Shown piece by piece: positions 44,427 through 53,863 of a stretch of 58,863 nucleotides of DNA; position 1 is the first letter of the stretch; each line of letters opens with the position of its first letter. The stretch comes from DTLC01 sp964555645. Lineage in GTDB: Bacteria > Verrucomicrobiota > Verrucomicrobiia > Limisphaerales > DTLC01. Both the position numbers and the translations under genes were made by a program. A model generated the notes under the pieces. The model was not told the DNA's origin. It saw only the letters and a list, made by a program, of their open reading frames with translations, and made no database searches. The stretch lies in the NCBI GenBank assembly GCA_964555645.1, contig CAZKTA010000019.1, positions 1 through 58,863 on the forward strand, given 5' to 3'.

Positions 44427-46961
44427 TTAAGTCTTAACGGATGTTTTAATGGCGTTTTTTATGTTTTGCTCGTTGGCAAAGAACTCTCTGACGCGCTCGA
44501 ACTCGCGCAGGAGCTGCTCTAAAACCGGTTGTGCTTTGTCTAGCGTGCCATCCTGGCCGATTCGTTCAAGTTCACGCAAAAGCGGCACAAGCCGTACCAC
44601 ACCGCAGGTTGCACTTGCGCCCACACAACTGTGCGCAAGCCGCCTGACAGTGGGTGCGTCTGCACTTGCAAGTGCGGCCTTGATCTGCTCGAACTGTTCT
44701 ACTGTTTGGCTCAAATACAACCCGATGAGTTCGCGCACGCTGTCTTCGGTGCCCTCGGTCATGCTTACCAGCCTGTTAACATCAACCGGGCTGGGCTCAG
44801 CTTGCTGAGCCTGGCTAGATCCGTTTTGCTGTGACATGGTTGTGTTTGGTTGAGCTGATCTAAGCGTTTTGGAAGCGACTTCATTATCGCTTGTTGCAAC
44901 CGGCCCCCACCGTTCCAAAATCCGCCGTATATCCTCAAGTCGAACCGGCTTTGCAAGGTAATCATCCATGCCGGCGTCAATACATTTTTCCCTGTCGCCA
45001 GCCATTGCACTGGCCGTCATTGCCACAATTATTAACGGCGGCCTGTAGTTCGGGTATTGCGCAGTTTGTTTCTGGCGTTCGCGAATTGCGCGTGTGGCTT
45101 CCAACCCGTCCATTTCTGGCATCAACACGTCCATGAAAATCAGGTCGAACGGCCGTTTATCTAGCGCAGCCAATACCTCGCGGCCGTTGGCAGCCAGATC
45201 CGGTTGATACCCCAACTGTTGCAGCAACCGAACTGCGACTTTTTGATTTATCTTGTTGTCGTCGGCTACAAGAATTCGTAACGGCAAGCGTGCCGCCAGT
45301 GTCTGGTCCGGTTTCACCTCTGGTTGCTGCGGTGGCGTGGCGGGTTTTGCGCCTGAGACAGCCTGCCGCAGCGCTTCTTTGAGCCGGGCGGGTTTGACAG
45401 GTTTGATCAACAACCCCACAAAACCCGCCGTCGCAAATTCCACCGACTCGGCATGCACGCCAATCGGGCTCAGCAGTATTAGCGGCATCCTGTTGCCGTT
45501 CGGCAGCTTTCGTATCTCGCGCGCAAGCAGTAGCCCGTCGAATCCGGGCATTTCCATGTCAACCAGGGCCAAATCAAACTTTTCGCCGTCGCTAAGCCAT
45601 CGCAACGCTTCTACCGCACTCTGGGTTGCGCGTGGTGCCATACCCCATGCACTGGTTTGTGTAATAAGCATGCGACAGCTTGTTGCGTTATCATCAACAA
45701 TCAGCAGCCGCATATTTGCCAACTCGGGTGTTGGCTTTGTCTCATCGGGGGCAACTGCCTCCGGAACAGCCTCAAGTGGTAGCGTGAAATAGAAAGTTGA
45801 CCCTCTTTGCGGGACACTCTCAACCCACATCTTGCCGCCCATCAGCTCGACTAACCTTTTGCTAATGGCAAGCCCCAGACCGGTGCCCCCAAACTGCCTG
45901 CTTATGGTTGCGTCTGCCTGGCTGAACGGCTGGAACAGCCGCGCAAGGCGCTCGGGTGGTATCCCGATGCCGGTATCGCGCACTGAGAACTGCAAATGCC
46001 ATACAACCGGTCCGGTTGCCGAGTTTGATGCAGTTTGGCCGGCCTGGTCTGGCCCGGGCAAAGCCGCCGGCAAAGCAGGGGCGTTTACACTAACGGCAAC
46101 TTCGCCTTCGCTGGTAAACTTAATTGCGTTGCTGAGCAGGTTTACAAGCACCTGGCGCAAACGCACAGCGTCGCCGCGGAACTTTGCGGGTATCTCGTGG
46201 TCAACAATACATGTCAACTCGATCCTCTTCTCGCCGGCTTCGGGGGCAAGCACGTCCACGGCTTCTTCCACACATCTGCGCAGCTCAAATGGTTCCTTGA
46301 CAAGTTCGAGTTTGCCGGCGTCTATTTTGGCCAGATCAAGGATGTCGTTTAGTATTGCAAGCAACGAATTGCCGCAAGAGTAAATTGTCTCGACATAACC
46401 GCGCTGTTCGCGTGTGAGCGCTGTTTCCAGTAGCAGCCCCGCCATGGCAATCACGCCGTTCATGGGGGTGCGGATCTCGTGGCTCATCTTGGCCAGGAAA
46501 TCAACCCGCGCACGCGCGCTGCGTTCGGCTGCATCGCGCGCAACGACCATCTCATGGTATGCTTTTCGGAGTTGCTCGAGGGTGTGTTTGGTGCGCAAAA
46601 CAGCCTTGAGTCTTGCAACAAGCTCAGACGCGTCAGCCGGGAAACGCAGGTAATCATCAGCCCCCAGTTCCAGTAATGCTAGCGTTGCACTGGCCGAATT
46701 ACCGTCAACGATTGCTACCACCGGGATTGACTCGGCTGACGGGTCCTGCCTGAGCTGTTTTATGAGTTCTATAACACCGTTATCTTGGTGACGTGCGTCC
46801 AGCAAAATCAGGTCGCACTTACCGTTCTGTGCCATGGCAAGCGCCTGTTGCAAATCGGTTGCGTAATAAAACCCTACGCTTGCTTGTGAGAGCAGCGGTG
46901 TGAGTTGCTCTTGTACCTGTGCATCTCTACAAACAACCAGAATGTTGTGACCAGCGCGCAT
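44427..46961 (-). CDS. Hybrid histidine kinase REC-HisKA-HATPase-REC-REC-Hpt
   Basis: 844 residues. Receiver-like N-terminus (residues 1-125, Asp55), a coiled linker, HisKA with phospho-acceptor His161 in AKMSHEIRTPMNGV, HATPase_c (NLLSNAIKF N-box, DTGIGIPPERL G1, GGTGLGLAISK G2), a receiver-like domain with LALVDMEMPGFDG, a second receiver with LIFMDVLMPEMDG and a C-terminal Hpt module with LAHSCVGASAT. There is no transmembrane helix and no PAS/GAF sensor, so input must come through the first receiver or from partner proteins. The first receiver has the acidic pocket only in part and may not be phosphorylated. It is immediately followed by the REC-Hpt-REC gene. Confidence 0.94.
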   Translation of the reverse strand: MRAGHNILVVCRDAQVQEQLTPLLSQASVGFYYATDLQQALAMAQNGKCDLILLDARHQDNGVIELIKQLRQDPSAESIPVVAIVDGNSASATLALLELGADDYLRFPADASELVARLKAVLRTKHTLEQLRKAYHEMVVARDAAERSARARVDFLAKMSHEIRTPMNGVIAMAGLLLETALTREQRGYVETIYSCGNSLLAILNDILDLAKIDAGKLELVKEPFELRRCVEEAVDVLAPEAGEKRIELTCIVDHEIPAKFRGDAVRLRQVLVNLLSNAIKFTSEGEVAVSVNAPALPAALPGPDQAGQTASNSATGPVVWHLQFSVRDTGIGIPPERLARLFQPFSQADATISRQFGGTGLGLAISKRLVELMGGKMWVESVPQRGSTFYFTLPLEAVPEAVAPDETKPTPELANMRLLIVDDNATSCRMLITQTSAWGMAPRATQSAVEALRWLSDGEKFDLALVDMEMPGFDGLLLAREIRKLPNGNRMPLILLSPIGVHAESVEFATAGFVGLLIKPVKPARLKEALRQAVSGAKPATPPQQPEVKPDQTLAARLPLRILVADDNKINQKVAVRLLQQLGYQPDLAANGREVLAALDKRPFDLIFMDVLMPEMDGLEATRAIRERQKQTAQYPNYRPPLIIVAMTASAMAGDREKCIDAGMDDYLAKPVRLEDIRRILERWGPVATSDNEVASKTLRSAQPNTTMSQQNGSSQAQQAEPSPVDVNRLVSMTEGTEDSVRELIGLYLSQTVEQFEQIKAALASADAPTVRRLAHSCVGASATCGVVRLVPLLRELERIGQDGTLDKAQPVLEQLLREFERVREFFANEQNIKNAIKTSVKT

Positions 46962-47277
46962 TTTGCTCTAACGCTGCAATTGATGCGTGTCTTTGACACT
47001 CGACTGCGTCGAATGCACTTTTTTGGCTAGCACTTTTAACACCACATCGCGTATTCGGCTGATTGATGCTGGTGATTCGCCACTTGTAAGTGTGCGGTCT
47101 ACCCCAGCGCGTTGTGTCTAGCATGGGGAAATGCGGTGTTGTTGCCCCGCAATGTGACACGAGCTGCAAGTTTTTGGACATGAACAGGCTGGTGTTTGAC
47201 CCGACCGCGCACAACCGCGCGCACAAAGCCGTAAAGAAACGTTGCAAGAAGCTGGTCAGCCTGGCTAAATTTCGCAC
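46962..47277. other. Divergent intergenic region
   Basis: 316 bases between the hybrid kinase (minus) and E1 alpha (plus). It should contain promoters for both. I see no clear -35/-10 pair or operator palindrome and no RNA gene. ORFs here look like chance. Confidence 0.4.
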
Positions 47278-48351
47278 ATGATTCAGGCTGAGCTTAATCG
47301 CAAGCCCGATTCAGAGGTGGCACCACCGGGTGAACTTTTCATAACCGCTTACAGGTTAATGCTGCTGGCGCGTGTGCTGGATGATAAGCTCGCGAGCCTG
47401 TACCGGAGCGGCAAAATTTATGGCGGTTGTTTCCTCGGGCGCGGCCAGGAAGCACTTAGTGTGGCGTGCGGACTGTCTTTACGCAAAGGCGACGTGTTCG
47501 CCCCTATGATCCGTGATGCCGCGGGCCGACTCGCATTCGGTGAAACCGTCCTGGACGCACTGCGTACGTACCTCGGGTCACGCCTCGGGCCGATGCGCGG
47601 CCGCGAAGGCAACGTGCATCGGGGTAAACCAAAGGAAGGATTGCTCCCGATGATTAGCCATCTAGGAGCCATGATCGCGGTCGTAAATGGCGTCCTGTTT
47701 GCACGTAGATTGAAAGGGATAACAGATACAGTTGGTCTGGCATCAATTGGCGATGGCGCAACCTCCACCGGTTCATTCCACGAGGCATTAAATCAGGCTG
47801 CAGTCGAAAAACTGCCATTAGTACTGGTAATAGCAAACAACCAGTACGCATACTCGACGCCGAACTCGCGCCAGTTCGTTTGCCGCTCGCTCGCAGATCG
47901 CGGCATTGGCTATGGAGTCGAGTCGGTTGAACTTGACGGGACAGATCTAGCTGCCTGCCTAAAGGTTATTGGCGCGGCAGTTGCCCGTGCGCGCGCCGGT
48001 GCAGGACCGCAACTTGTTGTCGCGCAGTTGCTAAGGCTCTGTGGGCATGGCGAACATGACGACGCAAGTTATATACCGGATGAGCTGAGACTTTCACCTG
48101 TTGGCCGTGACTGTCTGGAGGTCGCCAGCGAACAACTGCGCAAGTTAAGTTGGGCGGACCAAGAAACCCTGAACGCATGGCGCGCCGAAGCAATTCAGCA
48201 GGTTGACGAAGCCGTTGCAACGGTGCAACGCGAGCCGGCACCCGACCCGGCCGACGAAGACTGGACAGCCATCAGCTCGCGGCATTTGATTGAGGTGTTT
48301 ACCGAACCAGTGGCACCTGTCAAACCCAGTTGCGCGTTTGACCTTCCATGA
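47278..48351 (+). CDS. pdhA: Pyruvate dehydrogenase E1 component, alpha subunit
   Basis: 357 residues. It decarboxylates pyruvate (or a branched 2-oxo acid) with thiamine diphosphate. The TPP motif is GDGATSTGSFHEALN (near residue 160) with the downstream NNQYAYSTP. The LCGHGEHDDASY phosphorylation-loop region is present. EGLLPMISHLGAMIAVVNG and IGYGVESVELDGTDL are typical of heterotetrameric E1. Branched-chain 2-oxoacid E1 (BkdA) is close and cannot be excluded by eye. It overlaps pdhB by 4 bases. Confidence 0.93.
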   Translation: MIQAELNRKPDSEVAPPGELFITAYRLMLLARVLDDKLASLYRSGKIYGGCFLGRGQEALSVACGLSLRKGDVFAPMIRDAAGRLAFGETVLDALRTYLGSRLGPMRGREGNVHRGKPKEGLLPMISHLGAMIAVVNGVLFARRLKGITDTVGLASIGDGATSTGSFHEALNQAAVEKLPLVLVIANNQYAYSTPNSRQFVCRSLADRGIGYGVESVELDGTDLAACLKVIGAAVARARAGAGPQLVVAQLLRLCGHGEHDDASYIPDELRLSPVGRDCLEVASEQLRKLSWADQETLNAWRAEAIQQVDEAVATVQREPAPDPADEDWTAISSRHLIEVFTEPVAPVKPSCAFDLP

Positions 48352-49313
48352 GCATCACGTACCTTGAAGCAATTCGCGAAGCGCAGGCGCGCGCCCTTGC
48401 TGAGGACCCTCGCGTGTTTATCTACGGACAAGACGTGGGTGCGTTCGGCGGCGCGTTCAAGGCAACCAAAGACCTTGCAAAACAATTCCCAGGGCGCGTT
48501 ATAGACGCACCCATCAGTGAAGACGCTATTATCGGCCTTGCAGTTGGCGCTGCAATTGAAGGCATGCGCCCGATTGTCGAAATCCAGTTCGCAGATTTTT
48601 CAACTACCGGGTTTAATCAGATTGTTAATCAAGCCGCAACGTTGTTCTGGCGCACACTTGTGCCTTGCCCGATAACTATCCGGTTACCATCAGGGGGCAC
48701 AATCGGCAGCGGCGCGTTCCACAGTCAATGCATGGAATCGGTTTATTCGCATTACCCGGGGCTGATTGTCATGACGCCTGCGACCGTCGAAGACGCTTAT
48801 AGCATGTTGCTTGAGGCGGTTGCAATTGACGACCCTGTCATTTTCTGTGAGCACAAATACCTCTATTACCACCTGAAATCGGAAAGACTGCCCACAGAAG
48901 CTTTACCGGTTGGCAAAGCGCGTGTGGCGCGTGAAGGCCGTGACATGACAATTGTAACCTATGGGGCGATGTTGCACGAGTCGCTTGCTGTTGCAGATGA
49001 ACTCGCAACCGAGGGCATTGAAATCGAAGTGATCGACCTACGCACGGTTAAACCGATCGATACAGACACTGTCTTGGCGTCGGTAGCGCGTACCGGCAGG
49101 TTGCTGTGTGTCGGTGAAGGTTGGCCTTGGGGTGGTGTAACGGCAGAAGTAATTGCGCGTGTTGCATCCGAGGGATTCAGCTTGCTGGATGCACCCCCTC
49201 AAAGGCTTAATGCAAAAGACACACCGGTGCCGTTCCACCCAAACCTGTGGGGTGCCCATCGGCCAACCGCACGCAGCATTGCAATTGCAGCACGTAATTT
49301 GTTGCGTCTATGA
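48348..49313 (+). CDS. pdhB: Pyruvate dehydrogenase E1 component, beta subunit
   Basis: 321 residues. Partner of the alpha subunit; the conserved start ITYLEAIREAQARALAEDPRVF, the GQDVGAFGGAF motif and the VDAPISEDAIIGLAVGAAIEGMRPIVEI-type region (IDAPISEDAII in the sequence) are all clear, as is the C-terminal TVKPIDTDTVLASV. It starts within the last codons of the alpha gene (ATGA overlap), fitting coupled translation of an alpha2-beta2 enzyme. The E2 gene follows after 111 bases. Confidence 0.95.
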   Translation: MSITYLEAIREAQARALAEDPRVFIYGQDVGAFGGAFKATKDLAKQFPGRVIDAPISEDAIIGLAVGAAIEGMRPIVEIQFADFSTTGFNQIVNQAATLFWRTLVPCPITIRLPSGGTIGSGAFHSQCMESVYSHYPGLIVMTPATVEDAYSMLLEAVAIDDPVIFCEHKYLYYHLKSERLPTEALPVGKARVAREGRDMTIVTYGAMLHESLAVADELATEGIEIEVIDLRTVKPIDTDTVLASVARTGRLLCVGEGWPWGGVTAEVIARVASEGFSLLDAPPQRLNAKDTPVPFHPNLWGAHRPTARSIAIAARNLLRL

Positions 49314-49424
49314 GGCTTTCCCAAAAAGCCATGCAGCCAGTGAAAGTCGGCCGCTGCACATCGTCAGTCTTGCAAGATCGCATGCAGGCGGACGGCAGCC
49401 CGTACAACCAATGCAGTTGAGCAT

Positions 49425-50627
49425 ATGCCGCGAATACCGATCATCATGCCGCAGCTCGGCGAGTCAATAGCCGAGGCAACGATCATCAGTTTCCTTGTTA
49501 AACCTGGCGATACTGTCCGTGCAGACCAGGACATTATCGAGGTGGAAACAAACAAGGCCACCATGAACGTTACCGCACCGTGCTCTGGGAAAATCGAAAT
49601 GTTTACCGCACGACCCAATGAAAGTTTTCCAGTCGGCGCGGTATTAGGGTATATCGAGGCAACTCCACAAGAAGCTGCGCGGCTCGGGTTAGACACTGCG
49701 CCTGCACCAGCAGCCGAACAAACGGCTGATCTAACTGCGCATGCTGAACCGCCAGGTGCACGCACTAAAGCAGGTGTGCAACCGACTGTGCGCGGTTTGC
49801 CGGTGCCTGCTAATGCCGCGGGTGTAAGTTACATGTCACCACGCCTTAAGGCGCGGATGCTCGAGCTTGGTCTGCATGCAGCCGACCTGGCCGGTATCGC
49901 AGGCACAGGCAGTGGCGGCCGAGTAACAATCCAAGATTTCGAGCGGTTCCTCTCGAACCTCGAAAAACAGAAACTCACGCGCGCATCACCAATGCGCGTG
50001 ACCGTCGCAGACGCAATGCGGCGCAGTTGGACGCGTCCAATCGCAATGGTTGCACTACCGTTCAACCTTGACCCACTCCTCGCACACCGCAAAACACTCA
50101 CTGGCAAGCCCGGCCCTGCGCTTTATGTGTTGCGTGCACTTGCAATTGCGCTGGCAGAAAACAGCGCGCCCGCAGGCCGGCTCGTAGGGAACCGAATCGT
50201 GCACCCGCCCTCGATAGACATTGCAGTGGCTGTCGAAGCCGAAGAAGGCGTGCTTGTGCCGGTTATACGGCAAGCGGACAAAAAAACACTCAAAGAACTT
50301 GTCGAACCGTACAACGAACTAATCAGGCTTGCGCGTCAACGCAAGTTGCCACCTGAAATGACAGGCGGCTCGATTGCAACTGTTACAAACTACGGCACGT
50401 TCGGCCTTGTGCTGGCGACACCTATCCCGTTGCCTGAACAAACGCTTGTTTTGGGACTTGGCGCAGGCCGGAAAGCGCCGTTTTGGGACGAGACAAAAGG
50501 ACAGTTTGTCCCTATTACTGAAGCTAACTTGACACTTAGTTTTGATCATCGTGTGCTTGATGGGGGTGCAGCTGGGCGCCTGTTGAAACGCGTTGCTGAC
50601 CTGCTAACAAGCCCCGACCAGTTGTAA
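49425..50627 (+). CDS. pdhC: Dihydrolipoamide acyltransferase (PDH-type E2)
   Basis: 400 residues, one lipoyl domain (residues 1-75 with the lipoylated Lys in EVETNKATMNV), an Ala/Pro-rich linker, a peripheral subunit-binding domain near 145-185 (SPRLKARMLELG, GTGSGGRVTIQDFE) and the catalytic domain (FDHRVLDGG near 375). E2 forms the core of the complex and transfers acetyl to CoA. The catalytic domain is somewhat short with an N-terminal part that lacks the usual xRxxIAxxM start, although AMRRSW takes its place. No E3 (dihydrolipoamide dehydrogenase) gene is in the window. Confidence 0.93.
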   Translation: MPRIPIIMPQLGESIAEATIISFLVKPGDTVRADQDIIEVETNKATMNVTAPCSGKIEMFTARPNESFPVGAVLGYIEATPQEAARLGLDTAPAPAAEQTADLTAHAEPPGARTKAGVQPTVRGLPVPANAAGVSYMSPRLKARMLELGLHAADLAGIAGTGSGGRVTIQDFERFLSNLEKQKLTRASPMRVTVADAMRRSWTRPIAMVALPFNLDPLLAHRKTLTGKPGPALYVLRALAIALAENSAPAGRLVGNRIVHPPSIDIAVAVEAEEGVLVPVIRQADKKTLKELVEPYNELIRLARQRKLPPEMTGGSIATVTNYGTFGLVLATPIPLPEQTLVLGLGAGRKAPFWDETKGQFVPITEANLTLSFDHRVLDGGAAGRLLKRVADLLTSPDQL

Positions 50628-51223
50628 CGACAGTTTTGAGTAGCCAGCCCCTCAGTGAGCGAAAACAGCTTACAGCGGCGGAAACTCTGAGTCCGGTGAC
50701 TCAAACAAAAAACTGTGCAAACGCACTTAAGCGTGCACAACAAAACCTGCGTTTTTAGTCTAGCCTCGAGGTTTGCATGGCTGGTTGGCAACACGCTGGA
50801 GCCTGAGCAGGAAATCAACACGCCAAACTGTGGACTGCAAGCTCACATCCTAGAATGTTTACCACGAACATGTGTTCATAATTCAGCCTTTGGCCTGCTC
50901 AACACAGTGCCTAAGCCCGCTACCGCACCCGAAAGCGTGAACCACAAACCAAAAACCGTTTTTAGGCAAAACGCCCTCATATTCCAATGCTTTTTACGGG
51001 CTCAGAGTGGGCTTGGAGTGGTGTACATTCAAAAGGGCACATGTGTCCTTGCACAAATTCGCTCGAGTCTCATCAAAACCAGAGCTGACTGTTTGGGGGA
51101 TTAAAGCAATTGCTTTATGCGCATGGCTGCAGGCAAACACAAAGAAAACAAACAGTGACGGGCCTTTTGCAGCCCGTGTGTTCTGTCGCGGCTGTAGAAC
51201 GGTTACGGAATTCTTGGAAGTAA
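50628..51223 (+). other. Intergenic region, nothing recognised
   Basis: 596 bases between E2 and nfo. A short GAGTC-CGGT-GACTC stem follows E2. A stretch near 50883-50917 loosely resembles the REP-like element of 28764-28819. No ORF with protein character. Confidence 0.35.
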
Positions 51224-52075
51224 ATGAAACTCGGCGCGCACATGCCAATCGCAGGGGGCGTTTGGCAAGCTCTTGTGTACGGGCGCCGCATAGGGTGTGA
51301 ATGTGTCCAGCTTTTCCTGAAGAACAATCTGCAATGGACCGCCAAACCGTACGGCGCAGAGACGATCATTAGGTTTAACCAAGAACGTGCCCAAAGCCAG
51401 TTTGCGCATGTGTTCGCGCACGCGGGGTATCTAATTAACCTGGCCGGACCCGATGCACCAAAACGTTACAGGTCAATCCAATCGCTCATTCAGGAAATCG
51501 AGCTTGCTGCAGCATTACAACTGCCATTTGTTATCTTGCACCCGGGCGCGCATCTTGGTGCTGGCGAAACTGCGGGCATCGAACAAGTGACACGTGGCTT
51601 GGATGAAGCGCTCCGTGCAACGCGGCAATTGTCTGTGCGAATTGCACTTGAGACAACTGCAGGACAGGGAACTTGCATCGGATACAGGCTCGAACACTTG
51701 GCTAAAGCGTTCGACAAAGTCGCGCAGCCTGACCGGCTTGCGCTGTGTCTCGACACTGCGCATCTTTTTGCTGCCGGATACGATATCCGCACGCAAAAAG
51801 GATGGGACAACGTAATCCAACAGGTTGATTCGTTGATTGGCCTTGAACAAGTAGTTGCCATTCACTTGAACGACTCGAAAGCAGGACTCGGCGCGCGCAT
51901 TGACCGACACGCGCATATCGGCATGGGCACACTCGGCAGACGCGCTTTCATGCACATCGTGAATGATCCGAGGTTTAAGGACCACCCCGGCTGCATCGAG
52001 ACACCTAAATCAAAAGACTTGCAAGAAGACATCCACAACCTCGCTGTCCTGCGCTCGCTGATTAAACTGGAATAG
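51224..52075 (+). CDS. nfo: Endonuclease IV (AP endonuclease Nfo)
   Basis: 283 residues. It cleaves DNA 5' to abasic sites in base excision repair. TIM-barrel metal motifs are present: VFAHAGYLINLA near 65, ILHPGAHLGAGE near 105, ALETTAGQGTCIG near 143, LCLDTAHLFAAGYD near 178, and the signature HLNDSKAGLGARIDRHAHIGMG near 210-230. The start KLGAHMPIAGG is the family N-terminus. Length and ligands are complete. It stands alone. Confidence 0.97.
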   Translation: MKLGAHMPIAGGVWQALVYGRRIGCECVQLFLKNNLQWTAKPYGAETIIRFNQERAQSQFAHVFAHAGYLINLAGPDAPKRYRSIQSLIQEIELAAALQLPFVILHPGAHLGAGETAGIEQVTRGLDEALRATRQLSVRIALETTAGQGTCIGYRLEHLAKAFDKVAQPDRLALCLDTAHLFAAGYDIRTQKGWDNVIQQVDSLIGLEQVVAIHLNDSKAGLGARIDRHAHIGMGTLGRRAFMHIVNDPRFKDHPGCIETPKSKDLQEDIHNLAVLRSLIKLE

Positions 52076-52159
52076 AGATGTGTGCTGCCGAGCGTTTGAC
52101 AAGCAAATCACCTTTGCAAAAGCTGTCCATTGTTCTGCATTGCAACCAAGCTCGGCCAC

Positions 52160-52909
52160 TTAATCATTGTTTTTTTTAGTCGTGGATGCGCTTGGTTTAC
52201 GGCGGAGCTTATTTTGCAGCAAAAGCCGCCAAACCATGAAAAATGCCTCGCGCACAATGTGTCCCGACATTTTCGATCGGCCCTCGCGTCGTTCGGTGAA
52301 CACAATCGGTACCTCGACAATTTTCATCCCCTGCCGCCACAGCCGATGCGTGACCTCGATCTGAAAACTGTAGCCGTTTGATCGGATCGTATCGAGGTTA
52401 ATGCTCTGTAGTGCGCGTTGTCGGAAACATTTGAATCCGCCTGTAGGATCGCTAAACGGCATGCCGGTAACAACCTGCACGTATTTGGCGGCGCTCTTGC
52501 TCAGGATCAGCCTACTCAGTGGCCAGTTCATGATCCGAATCCCACCAAGATACCGTGAACCGAGCACGCAATCTGCGTCTTTCGCAGCCTCGATCAAGCG
52601 CGGGATATCAGCTGGGTCATGCGATAGGTCGGCATCCATCTCGAGGATAAACTCGTAATGGTGCTCGAGCGCCCATTTGAACCCGGCGACATACGCCCTG
52701 CCCAACCCCTCTTTTTGTTGCCGATGCAATACGTGAATAAACGGGTGGAGCTTCGCTAGTTCGTCTGCCAAAGCGCCGGTGCCATCCGGTGAATTATCGT
52801 CAACGATTAACAGGTCTACCTGGACCGGTAGTGCCAATAGCCGGTCAACGAGCGGCCTGATATTGTCACGCTCGTTGTACGTCGGCACAATGACAAGCGC
52901 CTTGTTCAT
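52160..52909 (-). CDS. Polyprenol-phosphate mannosyltransferase-like GT2
   Basis: 249 residues from the ATG at 52909 (MNKALVIVPTYNERDNI); the ORF extends to 52960 with a non-family start. GT2 fold, DPM1-like: LIVDDNSPDGTGALADEL and FILEMDADLSHDP (the DxD metal motif) near residue 95, GSRYLGG near 128. It would make dolichyl/undecaprenyl phosphate mannose or glucose for protein or wall glycosylation. No C-terminal GtrA-like membrane domain is present; a single hydrophobic stretch (FFMVWRLLLQN) near the end may attach it to the membrane. Confidence 0.92.
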   Translation of the reverse strand: MNKALVIVPTYNERDNIRPLVDRLLALPVQVDLLIVDDNSPDGTGALADELAKLHPFIHVLHRQQKEGLGRAYVAGFKWALEHHYEFILEMDADLSHDPADIPRLIEAAKDADCVLGSRYLGGIRIMNWPLSRLILSKSAAKYVQVVTGMPFSDPTGGFKCFRQRALQSINLDTIRSNGYSFQIEVTHRLWRQGMKIVEVPIVFTERREGRSKMSGHIVREAFFMVWRLLLQNKLRRKPSASTTKKNND

Positions 52910-53863
52910 GCAAACCCTATTTGTCGTGCCCAAGCTAACCAAATGCAACAATGTAAACAAGGCCGGTCATTAGTTTTGTGGCCTGAGAAAAAGCTACAGA
53001 GTTGGCTTTTCGGGGTGTGGTTGACTGGTTTTTAGGCTGAAAAAAACTGTGGGCCGCTGGTGTTTGGTGAACACGGTAACTCACCATATTTTGTTCAGTG
53101 GAAAAGCTCGCAGGACATGGTTCGAGTGTTGTGTAAAAACCGCAGCTTTACAATGGCGGACCTTTTCCAGAATCTTATCTGTACGTTTGATCCGGACCAA
53201 GGGACACGGGTTCTCGTTGTTGCAGCGGATGTAGGCACCGGTTGCAGTGGCTAATCCCACCATGCTGTGGGAACTTCGGCGCTGGCTGGCACGCTAGCCA
53301 ACTTGAACCGGAGCAATCGGTCTTTGCACATACCTCAACTGTTGGCGTGTCTGCCACGGACCCAATGCACTTCAAAATAAAGCCTGCCTTTTCAACAAAG
53401 CAACCCCACCACGCAAAATTCTATCGTACAGATGCCCAGCACCGAATGCGTTCGGGCCGGCTACAACCAGCCGAGTGCAGATACATCGGCGATGTGACTC
53501 TAGGGGTGGCAACAGATTGCCATGGCTTGCGGTTGCAGGGTGGTTGCAGAACATCGGAAATGCGTAGCCATTGATACGCGTGGTTGCCAGGCGCAGTTCC
53601 GACGCGTCCAAACCTGCGTTTTCGGAAATTTAGGTTTACTTTCCCGGGCATTTGATTGTTGGCAGGGGCGCTCCCACACGACATGGCGCAACCCCTCGGC
53701 TGATTACCACGTGCAGTGACGCCGAGACCAAAATTGCAGCACTGGTTGGGTTTCGGATTTTGATTGCGCCTGAATCACCGTGCCCAAATGAATCCGCGCT
53801 GGTCCCACCCCACATAAAGTTTGGATTGGACAGGCGTCAATATCTGTGGGAAAATTGATCTGT
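52910..53863. other. Intergenic region, nothing recognised
   Basis: About 950 bases between the glycosyltransferase (minus) and a secreted repeat protein (plus). The ORFs (up to 110 codons) have unusual compositions rich in Cys, His and Arg and overlap each other on both strands, so they look like chance. No tRNA or array. Confidence 0.4.
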
